This document shows positions 18,102 through 28,050 of a stretch of DNA of 64,000 nucleotides, in pieces. Source of the stretch: Catenibacillus sp964565805 (GTDB taxonomy: Bacteria > Bacillota > Clostridia > Lachnospirales > Lachnospiraceae); assembly GCA_964565805.1 (NCBI GenBank), contig CAZMGH010000008.1, positions 14,577-78,576 on the forward strand, read 5' to 3'. Numbering within the stretch: the first letter of the stretch is position 1; each line of letters starts with the position of its first letter. The notes beneath the pieces are model-generated. The model had not been told where the DNA came from, did no database searches, and was given only the letters and a program-made list of their open reading frames with translations. A program made the position numbers and the translations under genes.

Positions 18102-18130
18102 TTGACATACAATATTCTTAATGATATAGT
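18102..18130 (+). promoter_or_regulatory. Sigma-70-type promoter for the aldolase operon
   Basis: TTGACA at 18102-18107, exactly 17 bp, TATAGT at 18125-18130, about 45 bp before the gene start at 18174. Confidence 0.8.
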
Positions 18131-18173
18131 TGAATTGTCTATATTAACCACAAAAAGGAAGGAGGAAACTATT

Positions 18174-19511
18174 GTGAAAAAGTGCACAGAAAAGGAACTG
18201 ATGGAGCAGATGCCATGGGAACAGGAGGATAAATGGGTTGTATCCGCTGTTAACTTTATCCCGGAAGTCGCTGAAACAATGCCGAACATCCCCGATCATG
18301 TCAAAGTATCCGATGTAACCCTCAGAGAGGCCGAAGAAAATGTAAAATGTGGTTTTACCATGGAACAGCGGCTGGAAATAGGAAAGCGGCTGTTCGATCT
18401 TGGAGTAAACGCCATCGACTTCGGATATGTTGGAAATGCGGATCATGAGGAATCTCTGAAAGCTGTGGTGCAGAAAGGCTATGCGGATCCTTCATCCTGT
18501 AATTTGTTTTTGAATGGCAGGATCGAAGATATTGTAAACCAGCAGGAATTTTTGAAAAAAGCCATTGACCATATCCACGACATCGGAGGAAGCGGACTAA
18601 ACGCTGTATGCTTCGCGCCGATCCTAACACAGGAGCAGGCTGACGCAATGGCCCGTTTTATTGATTACGCAGCGAATAAATATGACGGATTTACATTGAA
18701 TACGGCCCTTACTGCGTCAACAGGCGGCGTAGTTATGTCCGGAAAGCTGGAGTCGCCAAAATCCAGTTACGCCTGGCAGCTCCCCCTTGCGAAAAAGCTT
18801 GCGGAGCTTGGTTCTAAAGGCATTGCCATCGCGGACAGCTTTGGCTGCGCGTCCACACCCGCTTTCAGACATATCTGCAGAGAAATGTATAACGCGATCA
18901 GCGGTACAGGGGCAAAACTCATGGTACATTGCCATAATGATTTTGGTCTTGGTGTGGCTAATACGGCTGCCGGAGTTGAAGAAGGCGCCGGCTGGGTAGA
19001 TGGAAGTCTCTGCGGATACGGAGCCCGTGCGGGAAATACGCCAACAGACGAAATCGTTGTTACTCTCGAAGCCCTTTATGGAGTGAAAACAGACGTTAAG
19101 ATTGAAAAATTCGGCGAATTAACAGAATATATGGAACACATTACAGGCGCTTACTGTCAGGCATGGAAGCCGCTGACAGGCGATACGCTGTACTATGAAA
19201 ATTCATTCCTGTGTGTTCCTAATATGGAAGCAAAGCGCGCAGGGAAGAGTCTTTTCAGGGCACGGATCAATGAAACCGTTAATCCTGAACTGTTCGGAAA
19301 ACATCATGAAATGAAATTCGGATACGCAGGTCTGAACATGGGCGTGATCAATGGTTTCTTAAAATACAATAATCTTCCTGATACACCTGAAATCATGAAC
19401 GAAATTTTCTCCGAAGGCCAAAAGATCATTTCCCAGCGCAAGGAAAGTGGCGAAAATCCCTGGCTGGAAGAGGATGAAGTAACAGAACTTTGCAAAAAAA
19501 TCGCAAAATAA
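18174..19511 (+). CDS. DRE-TIM metallolyase (HMGL-like aldolase/acyltransferase family)
   Basis: About 445 residues. The family's metal-binding opening is present as DVTLREAEENVKCGF (with TLRE in place of TLRD), and the His pair as HCHNDFGLGVANT. A GYGARAGNTPTDE loop corresponds to the substrate-binding region of homocitrate/isopropylmalate synthases and 4-hydroxy-2-oxovalerate aldolases. The enzyme makes or breaks a C-C bond at a 2-oxo acid, using a divalent metal. GTG 18174 follows GGAAGGAGG; an upstream in-frame ATG at 18102 lies inside the promoter. It leads an operon with the ABM-fold protein and the Fe-alcohol dehydrogenase. The exact reaction is not clear. Confidence 0.82.
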   Translation: MKKCTEKELMEQMPWEQEDKWVVSAVNFIPEVAETMPNIPDHVKVSDVTLREAEENVKCGFTMEQRLEIGKRLFDLGVNAIDFGYVGNADHEESLKAVVQKGYADPSSCNLFLNGRIEDIVNQQEFLKKAIDHIHDIGGSGLNAVCFAPILTQEQADAMARFIDYAANKYDGFTLNTALTASTGGVVMSGKLESPKSSYAWQLPLAKKLAELGSKGIAIADSFGCASTPAFRHICREMYNAISGTGAKLMVHCHNDFGLGVANTAAGVEEGAGWVDGSLCGYGARAGNTPTDEIVVTLEALYGVKTDVKIEKFGELTEYMEHITGAYCQAWKPLTGDTLYYENSFLCVPNMEAKRAGKSLFRARINETVNPELFGKHHEMKFGYAGLNMGVINGFLKYNNLPDTPEIMNEIFSEGQKIISQRKESGENPWLEEDEVTELCKKIAK

Positions 19512-19579
19512 GAGGAAAATCGCAGCAATTCAACTCATCCAGCTGAACAGTTGCCAAAAATCGGCAGAAAGGATAGATC

Positions 19580-19867
19580 ATGCTTATAAATTTCGCAAAA
19601 TTTGAAGTGATAGAAGGAAAAATGGCGGAAGCGATTGCTTCCGCGAAGGTTCTCAGCGGGAAATCCCTCAACGACAGAGGATGCCGCGAATATACTGTAA
19701 CAAAAAACATCCAGGAGGAAAACGCCATCTATGTTGTTGAAAAGTGGGACGATAAAACCTGCCTGGATGAACATATGAAAACCGCTCACATTGCAGAGTT
19801 CGACGCAGCCGCAGCCGGATTTCTCGCTGCTGCCCCGATCGTTACCACAGTAACGACCGACGTTTAA
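19580..19867 (+). CDS. ABM/dimeric alpha-beta barrel small protein
   Basis: 95 residues with the pattern of antibiotic-biosynthesis-monooxygenase (YgiN-like) domains: VIEGKMAEAIASAK, GCREYTVTKN and ENAIYVVEKWDDKTCLDEHM followed by AEFDAAA. These small proteins are dimers that often act as quinol or aromatic mono-oxygenases or as auxiliary isomerases; in an anaerobe an auxiliary role is likelier. It sits 68 bp after the aldolase gene and 20 bp before the dehydrogenase gene, preceded by AGAAAGGAT. Confidence 0.8.
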   Translation: MLINFAKFEVIEGKMAEAIASAKVLSGKSLNDRGCREYTVTKNIQEENAIYVVEKWDDKTCLDEHMKTAHIAEFDAAAAGFLAAAPIVTTVTTDV

Positions 19868-19887
19868 TTACAGGAGAAGGAGGCTTT

Positions 19888-21045
19888 ATGATCAGTACAT
19901 ATCAACAAAATTGTCCGGTTCTTTTTGGAGCGGACGCGGTCATGCAGCTACCGGAAAAAGTAACAGAAGCAGGCGGCACAAGGGCATTTTGTATCTTTGA
20001 TAAGGGCGTAAAGAACTGCGGCATTGCCGGTAAAATTATCAAAATCCTTGAAGACGGGGGGATCACCACAGATACCTTTGATGAAGTTATGCCGGATACC
20101 CCGGCATCTCAGGCAGATATTGCCGGAGGGAAGGCCCGGGAATTTGGCGCGGATATGGTTATTGGCATTGGCGGAGGAAGCTGCCTGGATATGGCAAAGG
20201 CTACAGCGATCCTCGTGGATAATGATCTTCCTATCAATCAGTATTATGCTCAAAAGAATCATCCTCAGAATACCCAGACGCCTTTATTTTTAATACCCAC
20301 AACATCGGGAACCGGGTCAGAAGTCACTGGCATGGCAGTGCTTTACGATGCGGAAACCAACCGAAAAGAGACGATCCTCAGAAAAGGGGCGCTGGCTATT
20401 GTGGATCCGATCCTGACGCTGACAGTTCCCCCGCAAGTGACAGCAGAAACCGGAATGGACGCCATGTCCCACGCTATTGAAAGCTACACAACCAATTGTG
20501 GGAATCCAAAATCTGAAATTCTTTCTCTTGCCGCAATAAAACTGGTATTTGAAAATCTTAAAAACGCGTGCTTTAACGGAGACGATCTGGAAGCAAGGAC
20601 AAATTTATGTCTGGCCAGTAATCTTGCCGGAATAGCATTTAATGACGCCAGTGTTCATTTTGGACATGCGGCTGCTCATGAATTTGGCGTACAGTTCCAT
20701 ATGTCACACGGCGCTGCCTGTGCTCTGACTTTACCAGAAGTTGTCGCCTTTGCGGGAGATAAAGTTCCGGATAAGATCAGGAAAATTGCCGAGGTAATAA
20801 AGCTGGATATTCCGGATGACGCTTCCGGAGCGGAGATTGCGGAGCAAATCGCGGAAAAGATCCGTGACCTTATGCATTGCATTGGGATCCGTTCATTTAA
20901 AGACTACGGGATCCTCCGGGAACAGGCGGTCGCCTGTGCAAAGGGAGCTGTTGAAAATAACTGGTTTATAATATGCGCTTTGTCGCCGGTGGATATTCCT
21001 GTTATGGAAGAACTTATAGGGAAAATGTACGATCATTTTTCCTAG
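19888..21045 (+). CDS. Iron-containing alcohol dehydrogenase
   Basis: 385 residues, full length for the family. The nucleotide-binding GIGGGSCLDMAKA, the TTSGTGSEVT loop, and iron ligands in ETGMDAMSHAIES and FGHAAAHEFG/HMSHGAACALTLP are all visible. It interconverts an alcohol and aldehyde/ketone (or hydroxy acid and semialdehyde) with NAD(P). AGGAGAAGGAGG precedes the ATG. As the third gene of the aldolase operon, it could reduce an aldehyde released by the DRE-TIM enzyme. Confidence 0.93.
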   Translation: MISTYQQNCPVLFGADAVMQLPEKVTEAGGTRAFCIFDKGVKNCGIAGKIIKILEDGGITTDTFDEVMPDTPASQADIAGGKAREFGADMVIGIGGGSCLDMAKATAILVDNDLPINQYYAQKNHPQNTQTPLFLIPTTSGTGSEVTGMAVLYDAETNRKETILRKGALAIVDPILTLTVPPQVTAETGMDAMSHAIESYTTNCGNPKSEILSLAAIKLVFENLKNACFNGDDLEARTNLCLASNLAGIAFNDASVHFGHAAAHEFGVQFHMSHGAACALTLPEVVAFAGDKVPDKIRKIAEVIKLDIPDDASGAEIAEQIAEKIRDLMHCIGIRSFKDYGILREQAVACAKGAVENNWFIICALSPVDIPVMEELIGKMYDHFS

Positions 21046-21108
21046 ACACCTTTCCGGCGGTCTTGATAACGCCCTTGTGTTCCAGGTATTTGCCGGGGTT
21101 ACATGTTG

Positions 21109-21143
21109 CCCCCGAACCATGCGCTTACTGTATGGTTCGGGGG
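21109..21143. repeat. Perfect inverted repeat (possible terminator)
   Basis: CCCCCGAACCAT (21109-21120) and its exact complement (21132-21143), 11-base loop, between the convergent dehydrogenase and glycosidase genes. Neither strand has a T tract after the stem (an A run follows on plus), so it is not a textbook intrinsic terminator. Confidence 0.5.
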
Positions 21144-21198
21144 TAAAAAACGGTCACACCAGTCCCTGGCCGACCGCCCGGCTGCCCGTAAATAGTAA

Positions 21199-22716
21199 CT
21201 AAAGCGCTTCCTCTTTCTTTATCTGTATAGCCATATAAGGCCGTCCCGGAAGTTCCACCTTAAATCTCCCCCGGACGATCCCCCGGTCTTCCCGGGTCAT
21301 GTTCCATGTGTCCAGCACATACAAATGAAACCTTGTCGTATCATCAAAATAATACGTTCTAAAAGACGGCCGCATAAAGCTGTAATAAATAAGATAATAA
21401 TCCTGTACCGGCTTCATGTAAGCCCATGTCTCCTGAGGCACAGCTCTCACCTCATCACCGCCCCCTGCATAACGCAGTCCCAGTCCGGGAGTCTCGCAAA
21501 GAATATCATATAAAAATTTAAATCGCTTATGGCTCTCGCCGTGAAGCGCGCCGCCGTGGGACCACCACAAAACATTGTCCTCAGACATATAAGTTTCCCC
21601 GTGACCTGCGTATCCGCCCCGGCAGGCGGCTTCCCAAAACCGGCGCACCAGCTCTTCCCCTGTAATATTTCCCCAGCCGTGGGAAACATTTCCTTCATAG
21701 GCAATCTCGTCCAGAACCACAGGCTTCTGGTATTCCTCCCGCCAACGGTCCACATGTTCCGCGGTTTTATAAAAGTCCTGCCGCTGAATACTGCAATGGG
21801 TCACCCAAGGCCTCTTAAAATCATAAAAAGGCTTGCAGTTATGAACAGATCTCATATGGTGATAAGGGTCTTTACGGCAGATAATGGCCGCGAAACGCTC
21901 CCAATCTTCCAGCGTTTTGTATTCGCATAAGTCATACTCATTGGCCAGGGACCACCACACATTATGAAAAGCTCCAAAACGGGCAGTCACATAGTTCAGA
22001 TACAGATCATCCGCCTCTTTTGGCATTTTAGAAAATCCCCACCGGTCATATGGATGCATCAGGATTAAATCTGCCTCAATCCCCATGTCTCCCAGTTTTT
22101 GGATACACTTTTCAATATGCCTGAAATGCTCCGGATTAAACCGGAAAAAATCCCAGTGATTCCCTTCGCTTTCCGGACCGTACTGAGAAAAATTATCCGG
22201 CGTCAGCACAGAAGGATCCATGGGCGTTCCTTCATAAGGATAAGACCTGGGTTCCCCCAGATTAAAGTCATAGTGCTTTGGGAAAACGCAAAAACGGATC
22301 TTGTTAAAAGCGCTTTCTTTTAATGACTGAAACGTCTGGCGGATCAGAGCATCCGACTGAAGCTCCCACACATAACAGGTTGTCCCGATACTGTAATAAG
22401 GCGTTCCGTCCGCATAGGCCATATGAAAGGTATTTGCCGTCCGCACTGGTCCGTGATTGCCGGGAAGCGCCGGGCCAACCTGAAACGCGCCGGCTTGCGT
22501 TCCTCCAAAATCTGAAACGATTTCATAGGTATAATCCCCTTCAAAAGACGGCATAAACCGGACTTTATAAATACCATCGCCGTCATAAAAGCCATCCGCT
22601 TCCACAGTTTCATTTTTCCCGGTAAATCTTCCCCGGATCCAATGGTCCGTAAATGGGTTGCCTTCCCGCGGCCCTTCTATTTTTACTTCAAAAACACTCC
22701 AACGTGAAATTCCCAA
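21199..22716 (-). CDS. Putative glycosidase with DUF5060-DUF4038-DUF5605 domains
   Basis: 505 residues. Residues about 1-80 form a DUF5060 beta sandwich (SRWSVFEVKIEGP, EGDYTYEIV). A DUF4038 TIM barrel follows (SIGTTCYVW, NKIRFCVFPKHYDF, WSLANEYDL with the probable acid/base Glu, VLDEIAYEGN with the probable nucleophile). A DUF5605 beta domain closes the protein. There is no signal peptide, so it is cytosolic. Relatives act on plant heteropolysaccharide fragments. The TTG at 22716 is used because AAGGGGAG sits seven bases before it. It is divergent from the histidine kinase gene. Confidence 0.8.
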   Translation of the reverse strand: MGISRWSVFEVKIEGPREGNPFTDHWIRGRFTGKNETVEADGFYDGDGIYKVRFMPSFEGDYTYEIVSDFGGTQAGAFQVGPALPGNHGPVRTANTFHMAYADGTPYYSIGTTCYVWELQSDALIRQTFQSLKESAFNKIRFCVFPKHYDFNLGEPRSYPYEGTPMDPSVLTPDNFSQYGPESEGNHWDFFRFNPEHFRHIEKCIQKLGDMGIEADLILMHPYDRWGFSKMPKEADDLYLNYVTARFGAFHNVWWSLANEYDLCEYKTLEDWERFAAIICRKDPYHHMRSVHNCKPFYDFKRPWVTHCSIQRQDFYKTAEHVDRWREEYQKPVVLDEIAYEGNVSHGWGNITGEELVRRFWEAACRGGYAGHGETYMSEDNVLWWSHGGALHGESHKRFKFLYDILCETPGLGLRYAGGGDEVRAVPQETWAYMKPVQDYYLIYYSFMRPSFRTYYFDDTTRFHLYVLDTWNMTREDRGIVRGRFKVELPGRPYMAIQIKKEEAL

Positions 22717-22853
22717 ATCATTTCTCCCCTTCCTATAATTTCAGGTTTTTCTGAGACAAAATTTGTTCCAGCCTTTAAAAATTCCCCCAGATTTTTTGAA
22801 GATATGGTATAATTCTTAAAAAAATCATCTGTTTAATTTGGGAGGATTCGGGC

Positions 22854-24503
22854 TTGAAACACAAAAATTACAGTCTTATAAAAGTCCTTCAGGGTCTTTA
22901 TGTGTCTATCACCCTGCTTTTACTTGGAATATTGTTTATATATACCTTTTATAGTCTTGCCACTGTCCGGTCACAGTATAAAAGCGCCCAAACCCAGACT
23001 ATGAATCTTTATGTGAGCGATGTGGATGAGGCTCTTCAAAAAATCTCATCTGTACTAATGTCCTACTATCTGCAAAATACATTTAATAGTCTATCCGATC
23101 TGAACGAGTCTGAGCTGTTTTTTGAAAAACAGCAGATCCAGCAGCAGCTGTCCACTTCCATCCTTTTTCTGAATTACTGCGAAGGACTGTTTTATTATGA
23201 TTACACAAATCAGGAATACTGTTATGCTTTTTCCTCAGAAAGCCAGCGCAGCCAGACCTATGATACCCGTCTGAAAATCCCTGAAATCGTTATGGATCTG
23301 ATCGCTGAGGATGGCTCTGATTCCAAAGCCGGATGGTATATCGCCACACTGGAGGATACGCCTTATATTTTTTATCTCCAGTGGAAAGACGGCATTTGCG
23401 TCGGTTCCTGGATCCAGGCTCAAAGTCTCCTTCCGGATATGTCCTCCGGCGTCTTTCGCTCGGAAACGATATTGTGTTTGAAAGATCATAGCGAAACCGT
23501 TTTATGCGGAACCGATGATTTCAGCAAGGTTTCCGATCGCCCATCGGATTTTATCACCCTTTCCGTGCAGCTGGATACGCTCCCGCTAAAGCTTGAACTG
23601 TACGCCCCCAAATACAGCTATTTATCCACAATGAGCGGAGGACTTAAAGGACTTCTTATGATCACCGTTGTTGCTTTAATGACGATCCCGGCCATTTACC
23701 ACCTGATGAAGCGTATTGTCAAACGGCCGTTAAATCAGGTATTATACAGTATTTCCCAATACGAATCCGGCCACAGCGATTATGTTCCATCGGATGAGGG
23801 CATGCCCGGCGAGATCATCCAGGTCAATCATGCCCTTACAAATATGTATCAGGAAATCCAGGCTCTTAAGATTGATATTTATGAAAAACAGCTGACCCTT
23901 AAAGACATCCATCTTCAATACCTGCAGCATCAGATCAAACCCCACTTTGTCATTAACCTGTTAAATACGGTCAGCCTGATGGCCCAGATGAATGAAACCC
24001 GGCAGATCATTTCCGTCCTTACCTATTTGTCTGACTATATGCGCAATATGATCAATACAAATATACGGACAACCACTCTATCCGAGGAGCTTAAACAGCT
24101 GAACAACTATCTGAAGCTCCAGGAAATCCGTTATCCGGACCAGGTAACTGTAGAATATAAGATCGATCCTGCCCTTGAATCCTTTGAGATCCCTGTACTG
24201 ACGCTTCAGACACTTGTGGAAAACAGCTTTAAACACGCCCTGGATCCGGAGCATCCTTTGAAAATATGGATCAGCGCCTTTTCTGAACCCGGTCATGTGA
24301 TCATTATCGCCAGAGATAACGGATGCGGTTTTCCGGACGATGTGCTGGATAAATTTAATGCCCATCCCCAGGATACCGGGGACGGACATCATATCGGCCT
24401 TATTAATATACGCCAAAGGCTAAACCTGGAATACCCGGATCAGGCATCCATGACTCTGCGCAACGATCAAGGCGGCGTCGTGATCATCTGTCTGCCCAGA
24501 TAA
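22854..24503 (+). CDS. Sensor histidine kinase, YesM/LytS type
   Basis: 549 residues: one membrane span near residues 15-35, an extracellular sensing region to about 260, a second span (GLLMITVVALMTIPAIYHL), a HAMP linker, then a His_kinase domain with the phospho-acceptor His in LQHQIKPHFVINLLN and a HATPase_c domain (VENSFKHALD, DNGCGF, GLINIRQRL). TTG 22854 follows GGGAGGATT. The response regulator gene at 28293 and the CUT1 transporter between them make this a YesMN-like system that senses an extracellular glycan or oligosaccharide. Confidence 0.92.
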   Translation: MKHKNYSLIKVLQGLYVSITLLLLGILFIYTFYSLATVRSQYKSAQTQTMNLYVSDVDEALQKISSVLMSYYLQNTFNSLSDLNESELFFEKQQIQQQLSTSILFLNYCEGLFYYDYTNQEYCYAFSSESQRSQTYDTRLKIPEIVMDLIAEDGSDSKAGWYIATLEDTPYIFYLQWKDGICVGSWIQAQSLLPDMSSGVFRSETILCLKDHSETVLCGTDDFSKVSDRPSDFITLSVQLDTLPLKLELYAPKYSYLSTMSGGLKGLLMITVVALMTIPAIYHLMKRIVKRPLNQVLYSISQYESGHSDYVPSDEGMPGEIIQVNHALTNMYQEIQALKIDIYEKQLTLKDIHLQYLQHQIKPHFVINLLNTVSLMAQMNETRQIISVLTYLSDYMRNMINTNIRTTTLSEELKQLNNYLKLQEIRYPDQVTVEYKIDPALESFEIPVLTLQTLVENSFKHALDPEHPLKIWISAFSEPGHVIIIARDNGCGFPDDVLDKFNAHPQDTGDGHHIGLINIRQRLNLEYPDQASMTLRNDQGGVVIICLPR

Positions 24504-24527
24504 AACTGCATAAACCGCTGACAGCGG

Positions 24528-25424
24528 TCAGCCTTTCACTGCGCCTACAGTCATGCCTTTGACAAAATATTTTTGAAAGAACGGATAAAACACCATAATG
24601 GGAACGACACCGATCACAGCCATAGCCATTCGCATAGCAGAACTTGGTAGGATCGTATTGGAAGACCCGACTAATGAGGCGCTATCCGAGGATGCAAGGT
24701 AACTAACGCTTTGCATCATACGGTTAAGCAGATTTTGAAGACTGAATAATTTAGAATCGGTAATATAATATAAGCCATTGGTCCAGTCATTCCAGTAGCC
24801 GATGCCTACAAACAGACCCACCGTTGCCAGGATCGGTAGGGACAGGGGAAGAATCACCTTAAAATACGTCCGAAATTCCCCTGCCCCGTCGATCTTGGCC
24901 GCTTCGATCAGTTCCATAGGAATATTGGTCTTAAAATAATTTTTCATCAGCATAATATAAAACGCATTTAAAAGAAGGGATGGAAAGATCAACGCCCATA
25001 TGGTGTTTTTAATCTGGAAAAATTGAGTCCATAACATATAGGTAGGTACCAGACCGCCGTTAAAGAGCATGGTAAAAAATACAACAAAAGACAGTACATT
25101 TCTTAATTTGAAATCCGGACGGGACAAGGGATAGGCCAGCATAGGGCCAATGATCAGAGACAGCGCCGTACCTACAATGGTCACAAAAACAGTCACCCCG
25201 TAAGATCTGAAAACCGTAGCCGCCTGGTTGATCAAATAGGCATAAGCATCCAGGCTAAACTTTGTGGGCCAGAAATTATAGCCATTGTTGATCAGTGCCA
25301 TCTCATCTGTAAATGATGAGCTGATCAGCAGTAAAAACGGCAAGATACAGCTAAGAACCAATAGGATCAAAATTACATTGATCACAATCTGAAAAACCGT
25401 TTCTCCTTTAATTTTCCTTTTCAT
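24528..25424 (-). CDS. Carbohydrate ABC transporter permease, LplC/YtcP type (system B)
   Basis: 298 residues, six predicted spans, EAA loop EAAKIDGAGEF, C-terminus FVKGMTVGAVKG. Very similar in layout to the system A copy at 4733. It follows the LplB-type permease by 11 bp. It converges on the histidine kinase gene. Confidence 0.93.
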   Translation of the reverse strand: MKRKIKGETVFQIVINVILILLVLSCILPFLLLISSSFTDEMALINNGYNFWPTKFSLDAYAYLINQAATVFRSYGVTVFVTIVGTALSLIIGPMLAYPLSRPDFKLRNVLSFVVFFTMLFNGGLVPTYMLWTQFFQIKNTIWALIFPSLLLNAFYIMLMKNYFKTNIPMELIEAAKIDGAGEFRTYFKVILPLSLPILATVGLFVGIGYWNDWTNGLYYITDSKLFSLQNLLNRMMQSVSYLASSDSASLVGSSNTILPSSAMRMAMAVIGVVPIMVFYPFFQKYFVKGMTVGAVKG

Positions 25425-25435
25425 CTTTCCACCTC

Positions 25436-26377
25436 CTAGAACAGGGCATTATCCGCATCGATCCTGCGCACCACCAGATTCGCGCCAAGAACAAGGATAA
25501 ATCCTACAACAGACTGATACAAACCTGCGGCGCTGGCCATGCCAATATCGTTATTGAGCATTAGCGCCCGGTAAACATAGGTATCGATCGTATTCGTCAC
25601 GCTAAAGAGCGCTCCCTGATTCATAGGCACCTGCAAAAACAGGCCAAAATCCGAGTAGAAAATACGACCCACATTCATTAACGTTAATGTAATGATCGTA
25701 GGCTTAAGAAGAGGAAGGGTGATATAACGGATCTGCTTCATTTTTCCTGCCCCATCCACCATCGCCGCTTCATATAAACTCCGGTCAATTCCTAAAATGG
25801 ATGAAAAATAAATAATGGATGTATATCCCATGGTTTTCCATACATATACAAGGATCAGGATAAACGGCCAATATTTCGGTTCTGAGTAAAAGGATATGGA
25901 TTCTTTTCCCAAAGCGCCTAAAATACTGTGATTAATAAAACCTGTGTCGCTGTTTAAAAACGCGTAAACAATATAGGCAATAATGATAATAGAAATCAGG
26001 TGCGGGAGAAGCAAAATGGTCTGATAAAATTTCATAAGGACCTTTTTCGTCACTTCACTAAGCATGATCGCCACTGCCACACAGACGATAATATTCAGCA
26101 CAATAAATGCTAAGTTATATAAGATCGTATTTCGTGTAATAATAAACGCATCCTCTGTTTTAAACAAATAGGTAAAGTTTTTTAAGCCAATCCAGTCGGA
26201 TGCAAAAATCCCTTTTCTGTAATCAATATCTTTAAAGGCAATAAACAGACCGCCAATGGGTATGTAATTATTAATAAATAAATAGGTCAGTCCCGGAAGA
26301 GTCATGACCAGCAGAGGAATCTGACGGATCCAACCTTTTTTTCGCTTTGCTACTTTTGATTTTGCCGGTACTTCCAC
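25436..26377 (-). CDS. Carbohydrate ABC transporter permease, LplB type (system B)
   Basis: 313 residues, the usual LplB length, without the extra N-terminal domain found in system A. EAA loop EAAMVDGAGKM, then ITLPLLKPTIITLTL. LPGLTYLFINNYIPIGGLF corresponds exactly to the point where the canonical part of the system A protein begins. It is preceded by a GGGAGGTT ribosome site. Confidence 0.93.
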   Translation of the reverse strand: MEVPAKSKVAKRKKGWIRQIPLLVMTLPGLTYLFINNYIPIGGLFIAFKDIDYRKGIFASDWIGLKNFTYLFKTEDAFIITRNTILYNLAFIVLNIIVCVAVAIMLSEVTKKVLMKFYQTILLLPHLISIIIIAYIVYAFLNSDTGFINHSILGALGKESISFYSEPKYWPFILILVYVWKTMGYTSIIYFSSILGIDRSLYEAAMVDGAGKMKQIRYITLPLLKPTIITLTLMNVGRIFYSDFGLFLQVPMNQGALFSVTNTIDTYVYRALMLNNDIGMASAAGLYQSVVGFILVLGANLVVRRIDADNALF

Positions 26378-26451
26378 AACAAAAACCTCCCTTTAATCCT
26401 CTGATACCAAGGGCCGCCCCATTTAAATCTGCGGCAGCCCCTGTAATCTCT

Positions 26452-27999
26452 TTATTCCGCCGACGTCTGGCTTGCCAGCCATTCATCATACTGACTCTGT
26501 TTTTCCGCGATAACCTCATTAATCCCGCTTTTTTCCAGTTTCTCAATAAATTCCGGCAACGTGGTTTCAGGATCAAGCTGACCTTTTTCAAGTCCGTCAC
26601 AATATTCCTCCAGCACAGAACTGCACGCTGCCACCTCTGTCTTTACATCCGAAGGATCATAAGAAAAACCGAGGCAGGATACCGGGGTTGCTGCTTCTGT
26701 AAAGGCCCGCATTTCATCCGTAGTCAGCGTTACCGGTTCATGGGTCTTTAACAGCCACATATTTCCGTACATATAGGTTTGATCCGCAGGATAGGCGCTT
26801 GATGAGGCGGTCACGCCTTCAGGATAGTCAATGTTCCCGTCATCGTTAGTGACATAATGCTCGCCTTCAATACCGTAAGCTAAAAGATTAACCAGTTCCT
26901 CATTCGTATAAAGCATATTTAAAAATTTCATAGCGGCTTCCGGTTCCGTGGAGGTTACCGGGATACAATAAGCGAACTTGGTAATTTCTGCTGTATCAAT
27001 CGTCGGTGATTTCAAATTTACCGAATAAAACTCCACGCCATTGGTTTCGCCAACATAATTATCCTGTCCGGAATTGATCGTGTAAGCAAACAACCGGCCG
27101 CTGCTTAACAGGGAGCCTGCAGATTCTGTCGTTGTCGCTGCATCCTTCATAATATAGCCGGCCTGATTCCAGTCGTACATTACCTGGCAGATTTTTGCGT
27201 AAGACTCGGAAGTATACAAATTGGTGATCTTATCATCTCCGCCCATTAAAACACCCAGTCCATCAGACAGGGAATCGTGATTCACCGCTACATCCACGGC
27301 CCATGGATACAAAATTTCTATATTCGGCTCATTTTCTTTAATGACCTGGAAAATGTTGGTCAGGATCTCAAAATTCTCATCCATATCCAAAACATCATCG
27401 ACCATGGTAATTTTCTCCAGTTCATCCTGAAGATCATACTTGTCGATCAAATCCTTGCGCAGCTGCAGCCCCCAGGTGCTCGCTTTTGTTCCATTGGTGG
27501 TGATCGCGTAAATTTCTCCGCTGACGGTGGTTCCTGCCCAGTATTCCTCAGGAACAGTTTCTAAAATATCCTGACCATATTCATTTAAAAGATCATCCAG
27601 AGCATAAAGCTGATTTTGGTTCAATAAAGTAGACCATATATTGGATCCCGCAGTGGTAATAATATCCATCTTTTCCTGGCTGGCCATGATCAAACTGATC
27701 TGATTGGAATAATCGGAAAACGCTACCGGATTTAAGGTTACATGGACGCCAATCTCTGCCTCTGTCAGTTCATTCACCGCGTCTTCTACTGCCTGAAGAT
27801 CCTCCGGGATCATACCGGACATTTGGGCATACATCCAGGTAATATACTTAATTTCTCCCGTATCCCCGCTCTCGCTGCTGGCGCTCCCGTCGGACGAAGT
27901 ATCTCCTGAACTGCTGCTGTTTCCTCCGCCGCACCCGGCCAGACACCCGGCGGCCAGAACTCCTGCCATAAGTATAGCAGCCAACTTTTTTAATTTCAT
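26452..27999 (-). CDS. Extracellular solute-binding lipoprotein, CUT1 type (system B)
   Basis: About 515 residues with a lipoprotein signal (LAAGCLAGCGGG) followed by a Ser/Asp linker and an LplA-type binding domain. GIEGEHYVTNDDG and AMKFLNMLYTNE match the system A lipoprotein. ATG 27999 is chosen because AAGGAAGGGGAG precedes it and a signal peptide starts there; the open frame runs 195 bp further upstream without such features. It should capture an oligosaccharide for the permeases at 24528-26377. Confidence 0.92.
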   Translation of the reverse strand: MKLKKLAAILMAGVLAAGCLAGCGGGNSSSSGDTSSDGSASSESGDTGEIKYITWMYAQMSGMIPEDLQAVEDAVNELTEAEIGVHVTLNPVAFSDYSNQISLIMASQEKMDIITTAGSNIWSTLLNQNQLYALDDLLNEYGQDILETVPEEYWAGTTVSGEIYAITTNGTKASTWGLQLRKDLIDKYDLQDELEKITMVDDVLDMDENFEILTNIFQVIKENEPNIEILYPWAVDVAVNHDSLSDGLGVLMGGDDKITNLYTSESYAKICQVMYDWNQAGYIMKDAATTTESAGSLLSSGRLFAYTINSGQDNYVGETNGVEFYSVNLKSPTIDTAEITKFAYCIPVTSTEPEAAMKFLNMLYTNEELVNLLAYGIEGEHYVTNDDGNIDYPEGVTASSSAYPADQTYMYGNMWLLKTHEPVTLTTDEMRAFTEAATPVSCLGFSYDPSDVKTEVAACSSVLEEYCDGLEKGQLDPETTLPEFIEKLEKSGINEVIAEKQSQYDEWLASQTSAE

Positions 28000-28050
28000 T
28001 TTGTTCTCCCCTTCCTTAAACACTCTGTGTTTTCGTTTGATGATACAAGT

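Larger units (their letters stand above)
17584..18173. other. AT-rich divergent intergenic region
   Basis: 590 bp without a gene, between the divergent transporter and aldolase operons. It is very AT-rich (especially 17940-18130). It holds one clear promoter for each direction (listed separately); no RNA gene or riboswitch fold was recognised. Confidence 0.7.
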
